From a bacterium (GTDB lineage: Bacteria > Oederibacteriota > JAJYGY01), in contig JAJYGY010000112.1 in assembly GCA_021790555.1 (NCBI GenBank), forward strand, positions 1 to 9,957: a stretch of 9,957 nt of DNA, given 5' to 3'. Positions 7,825 through 9,957 of this stretch are shown here, piece by piece. The first letter of the stretch is position 1, and every line of letters begins with the position of its first letter. Made by a program: the position numbers and the translations under genes. The notes beneath the pieces are model-generated. The model did no database searches. It was given only the letters and a program-made list of their open reading frames with translations, and had not been told where the DNA came from.

Positions 7825-7842
7825 GTGGAAGGAGGTGCGGCC

Positions 7843-8544
7843 ATGGAAACACACGGGGAATCGGCCCGTCAGGCAAACCCCAAGGCGATGCTGCTGACGG
7901 CGGGCGCCGCGGTGTGCCTGTCGGCCCTGGTGGCCCTGACGGCCTGGGCCTGGATGAGCGGAAGTTTTTCCTTGAGCCCCCCGGCCCCTCCCCTGGGGCA
8001 GCTGGGCGCCGCCCCCTCCTTCAAGCTGGTCGACCAGGCCGGAAAGCCCTTTGATTCGGGTTCCCTGAAGGGCAAGGTCTGGGTGGCGGCCCTCATCTAC
8101 ACGTCCTGCAAGGGAAGCTGCCCCCTGCTGGCCATGGACATGCGGCGCCTGCAGAAGATGCTCGCCGGCCGGCCCGGCTTCGAACTCGTCTCCATCAGCG
8201 TCGACCCCTCGAACGACACCCCCCGGAAGCTTTCCCAGTACGCCTCCCAGGTGGGGGCGGACCTTTCCAACTGGGTTTTCCTCACCGGCAGGGAATCCGA
8301 GATCAAGAACCTGGCCCAGAAGGGCTTCAAGCTTCCGCCCGACCTCGTGGGGGACGGCATGGACGGCATGAAGGGCATGTCCATGACCAAGGCTCAAATG
8401 GAGGCCGACGCGCTGCACAGTTCCCGCCTGATTCTGGTGGACGGCCGGGGCCACATCCGGGGATACTTTGACGGCATGTCGGAGGACACCGCGGGCAAGC
8501 TGAAGGCCGCGGTGCTGGAACTTCTGGGGAAGGGAAGCGCATGA
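7843..8544 (+). CDS. sco: SCO1/SenC family copper chaperone for the oxidase
   Basis: A 233-residue thioredoxin-fold protein with one N-terminal anchor helix (about 16-39) and a periplasmic domain. The family delivers copper to, or reduces the cysteines of, the CuA site of subunit II. Copper ligands are visible: C89 and C93 in TSCKGSCP (a CxxxC motif) and the distal H192 in LHSSRLILVD. SISVDPSNDTP (118-128) is the conserved core strand. A Met-rich insert (M173, M176, M179, M181, M186) occupies the segment just before the distal His. GTG at 7825 would allow a longer form, but AAGGAGG (7829-7835) would then lie inside the gene; it is ideally placed for the ATG at 7843. It ends in an ATGA overlap with the next gene. 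Confidence 0.93.
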   Translation: METHGESARQANPKAMLLTAGAAVCLSALVALTAWAWMSGSFSLSPPAPPLGQLGAAPSFKLVDQAGKPFDSGSLKGKVWVAALIYTSCKGSCPLLAMDMRRLQKMLAGRPGFELVSISVDPSNDTPRKLSQYASQVGADLSNWVFLTGRESEIKNLAQKGFKLPPDLVGDGMDGMKGMSMTKAQMEADALHSSRLILVDGRGHIRGYFDGMSEDTAGKLKAAVLELLGKGSA

Positions 8545-8960
8545 ACCTGGCCTGGCCCACCTTCAACGCCTGCATGAACGGGGCCAGCGCGGTCTGCCTG
8601 GGGGCGGGCTACTGGTTCATCCGCAGGGGCGACAGGGGCAGGCACCGCGCCAGCATGATCCTGGCGGCGCTCTTTTCGGCCGTGTTCCTGGTGTCCTACC
8701 TGGCCTACCACGCCAAGGTCGGGGACGTGCACTTCCTGGGCCAGGGCTGGATCCGCCCGGTCTATTTCACCATCCTGATCACCCACGTCGTCCTGGCGCT
8801 TTCCGTCCCCGTCTTCGCGGTGCTGCTGCTCACCTGGGCCTTCCAGGGGAAATTCTCCCGCCACAAGGCCCTGGCCCGCTGGGCCTGGCCCATCTGGATG
8901 TACGTCTCCGTCACGGGCGTGGTCGTGTACCTGATGCTGTACACGATGAAGTTCTCCTGA
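8541..8960 (+). CDS. DUF420 membrane protein (CtaM-like oxidase assembly factor)
   Basis: A 139-residue protein with four membrane helices (about 8-27, 36-57, 74-99, 114-135). The pattern fits DUF420: FNACMNGASAVCL near the N-terminus, FIRRGDRGRHR (26-36), FLVSYLAYH (49-57), ITHVVLAL (80-87) and IWMYVSVTGVVVYLMLY (118-134). Histidines H35, H57, H82 and H108 lie at or near helix ends. Members such as Staphylococcus aureus CtaM are needed for a functional heme A oxidase, so an assembly role here is expected from family and position. It overlaps the sco stop by four bases (ATGA), with GGAAGGGAAG upstream, and is the last gene of the oxidase operon. Confidence 0.88.
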   Translation: MNLAWPTFNACMNGASAVCLGAGYWFIRRGDRGRHRASMILAALFSAVFLVSYLAYHAKVGDVHFLGQGWIRPVYFTILITHVVLALSVPVFAVLLLTWAFQGKFSRHKALARWAWPIWMYVSVTGVVVYLMLYTMKFS

Positions 8961-8995
8961 CCCCCGCTTCCATCCGTTCCACCCCCGCGAACCCC

Positions 8996-9025
8996 TTGCC
9001 AATCCCGGGCCCCGGGATTCATAAT
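8996..9025 (+). promoter_or_regulatory. Candidate sigma70-type promoter for pdxA
   Basis: TTGCCA (8996-9001) is a 5/6 match to the -35 consensus and CATAAT (9020-9025) a 5/6 match to the -10, with an 18-base spacer. Transcription would begin near 9032, about 20 bases before the pdxA ATG. This is the only AT-rich patch in the gap between the oxidase operon and pdxA. Confidence 0.5.
9001..9019. repeat. Perfect 19-base palindrome inside the promoter spacer
   Basis: AATCCCGGGCCCCGGGATT has 9-base arms that are exact reverse complements around one central base. It fills the spacer between the candidate -35 and -10. As RNA it would form a strong hairpin, but no T-run follows, so a repressor or activator operator, or a weak terminator of the oxidase operon, are both possible. 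Confidence 0.5.
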
Positions 9026-9053
9026 CAACGCTTTCCCACCCCTTGGGGAAGCC

Positions 9054-9957
9054 ATGCCCGCTGAAACACCCCTCATCGCCGTGTCCCTGGGCGACCCGGC
9101 CGGGATCGGGCCGGAAGTCGCCGCCAAAACCCTGGCGCTGCCGGGCCTGCGCCGCAGGGCCGGTTTCGTGCTGGTGGGCCGCCCGGAAAGCGTGCCCGGG
9201 GCCCTGCGCGCGGGCCTGCGCGGGCTGGAATGGCGCGAGGTGGCCCCGGCTTCCTGGCCGGCGCGCCGGCCCTCGGCGCGGTCCGGGGCCGTGGCGGCCC
9301 AGAGCGTGCGCCTGGCCGCGGGCCTGGCCCTTTCCGGCGCTGCCCGGGCCCTGGTGACGGCCCCCATCTCCAAGGAAGCCCTCAAGATGGCCGGGGAACC
9401 CTTTCCCGGCCACACGGAAATGCTGGCCCACCTGGCCGGCCGGCGGCCCCAGGACGTGGGCATGGTGCTGACGGGCGGGGGCCTGACGGTCTTCCTGGCC
9501 ACCCGCCACGTCAGCCTGGCGGCGGCCATCGCGCAAACCAAGGCCGGCCCGCTGAGGCACGCCATCCGCCTGGCCGGCCGGGGCATGGCCGAGACCTTCG
9601 GCATCCCCCGGCCCAGGCTCGCCCTGGCGGCCCTGAACCCCCACGCCGGGGAGGCCGGCGCCTTCGGCCGCGAGGAGGCCCGGGTGCTGCGGCCCCTGGT
9701 GGCCGCCTTCCGCAAGGAGCGCGGCTTCCGCCTGGAGGGCCCCTTTCCCGCGGACACGGTGTTCGTCAAGGCCCTGCGCGGGGCCTACGACGCGGTGGTG
9801 TGCCTGTACCACGACCAGGGGCTCATCCCGCTGAAGCTGCTGGCCTTCGACAGCGGGGTCAACGTCAGCCTGGGGCTGCCGGTGATCCGCACCTCGGTCG
9901 ACCACGGCACGGCCTTCGACATCGCCGGCACGGGCCGGGCCAGCGAGGCCAGCCTGC
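9054..9957 (+). CDS. pdxA: 4-hydroxythreonine-4-phosphate dehydrogenase (3' partial)
   Basis: 301 codons are visible with no stop; the family is about 330 residues, so only the C-terminal end is missing. PdxA oxidises 4-phosphohydroxy-L-threonine with NAD(P)+ in the DXP-dependent route to pyridoxal phosphate, in the cytoplasm. Signatures in order: GDPAGIGPE (13-21), TAPISKEAL (102-110), FPGHTEML (117-124), LNPHAGE (194-200), PADTVF (232-237), YHDQGLIPLK (252-261) and RTSVDHGTAFDIAGTG (279-294). The metal-binding histidines are H152, H197 and H253, with spacings of 45 and 56 that match E. coli PdxA His166, 211 and 266 within one residue. GGGGAAG (9045-9051) is a close but usable ribosome site. 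A promoter-like sequence upstream suggests it is transcribed separately from the oxidase genes, to which it has no functional link. Confidence 0.95.
   Translation, partial: MPAETPLIAVSLGDPAGIGPEVAAKTLALPGLRRRAGFVLVGRPESVPGALRAGLRGLEWREVAPASWPARRPSARSGAVAAQSVRLAAGLALSGAARALVTAPISKEALKMAGEPFPGHTEMLAHLAGRRPQDVGMVLTGGGLTVFLATRHVSLAAAIAQTKAGPLRHAIRLAGRGMAETFGIPRPRLALAALNPHAGEAGAFGREEARVLRPLVAAFRKERGFRLEGPFPADTVFVKALRGAYDAVVCLYHDQGLIPLKLLAFDSGVNVSLGLPVIRTSVDHGTAFDIAGTGRASEASL

Noticed and set aside
7825..7842. GTG start six codons upstream for the SCO gene
   Set aside because: The strong AAGGAGG at 7829-7835 would be inside the gene and is ideally spaced for the ATG at 7843.
9001..9019. Palindrome as a classical rho-independent terminator
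   Set aside because: The loop is one base in the perfect form and no T-run follows; an operator in the promoter spacer is at least as likely.
9039..9048. CCCCTTGGGG inverted repeat just before the pdxA start
   Set aside because: The arms are only four bases, are expected by chance in such GC-rich DNA, and overlap the ribosome site.
8394..9905. Long minus-strand open frame opposite sco, DUF420 and pdxA
   Set aside because: It crosses three well-supported genes and a promoter gap, and its composition is shadow-like.

Overview
This window is a high-GC, tightly packed stretch in which every recognisable gene lies on the + strand. It is an aerobic respiration locus of a Gram-negative bacterium. 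Codon use is strongly biased to G/C in third positions. The split style of the cytochrome bc genes, the oxidase subtype and the SCO/DUF420 pair suggest a Desulfobacterota (former deltaproteobacteria) or Acidobacteriota-like host. That placement is inference and I hold it loosely.

Layout. (1) 1-1550: the tail of a cytochrome bc-type quinol oxidoreductase operon. It holds the C-terminal part of a cytochrome b (cut by the window edge) and a membrane-anchored tetraheme cytochrome c. (2) 1551-1751: a 201-base regulatory gap with two GC-rich hairpins and then two abutting, perfect FNR-type boxes just ahead of the next gene. (3) 1752-8960: a nine-gene cytochrome c oxidase operon in the order heme A synthase (ctaA), heme O synthase (ctaB), oxidase subunits II, I, III and IV, an 88-residue Cys-rich membrane protein, an SCO copper chaperone, and a DUF420/CtaM-like membrane protein. 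Gaps are 40 bases or less, and two junctions are ATGA overlaps. (4) 8961-9053: a short gap with a good sigma70-like promoter whose spacer is a perfect palindrome. (5) 9054 to the window end: pdxA (vitamin B6 synthesis), cut by the edge.

How it works together. The bc-type complex takes electrons from quinol, and the tetraheme cytochrome c is the natural carrier to the CuA site of subunit II, which has no cytochrome c domain of its own. CtaB and CtaA make heme O and then heme A for subunit I. SCO, the DUF420 protein and perhaps the small Cys protein serve cofactor insertion and assembly. The tandem FNR boxes suggest that the oxidase operon responds to oxygen (or NO) separately from the bc operon.

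I see no mobile elements, CRISPR arrays, tRNA or rRNA genes, and no broken genes. The system is a known type. The most interesting points are the tandem FNR boxes, the YAHPAVY motif of subunit I, a long insert in subunit II, the unassigned CxxCxxC small protein, and a Met-rich loop in SCO.
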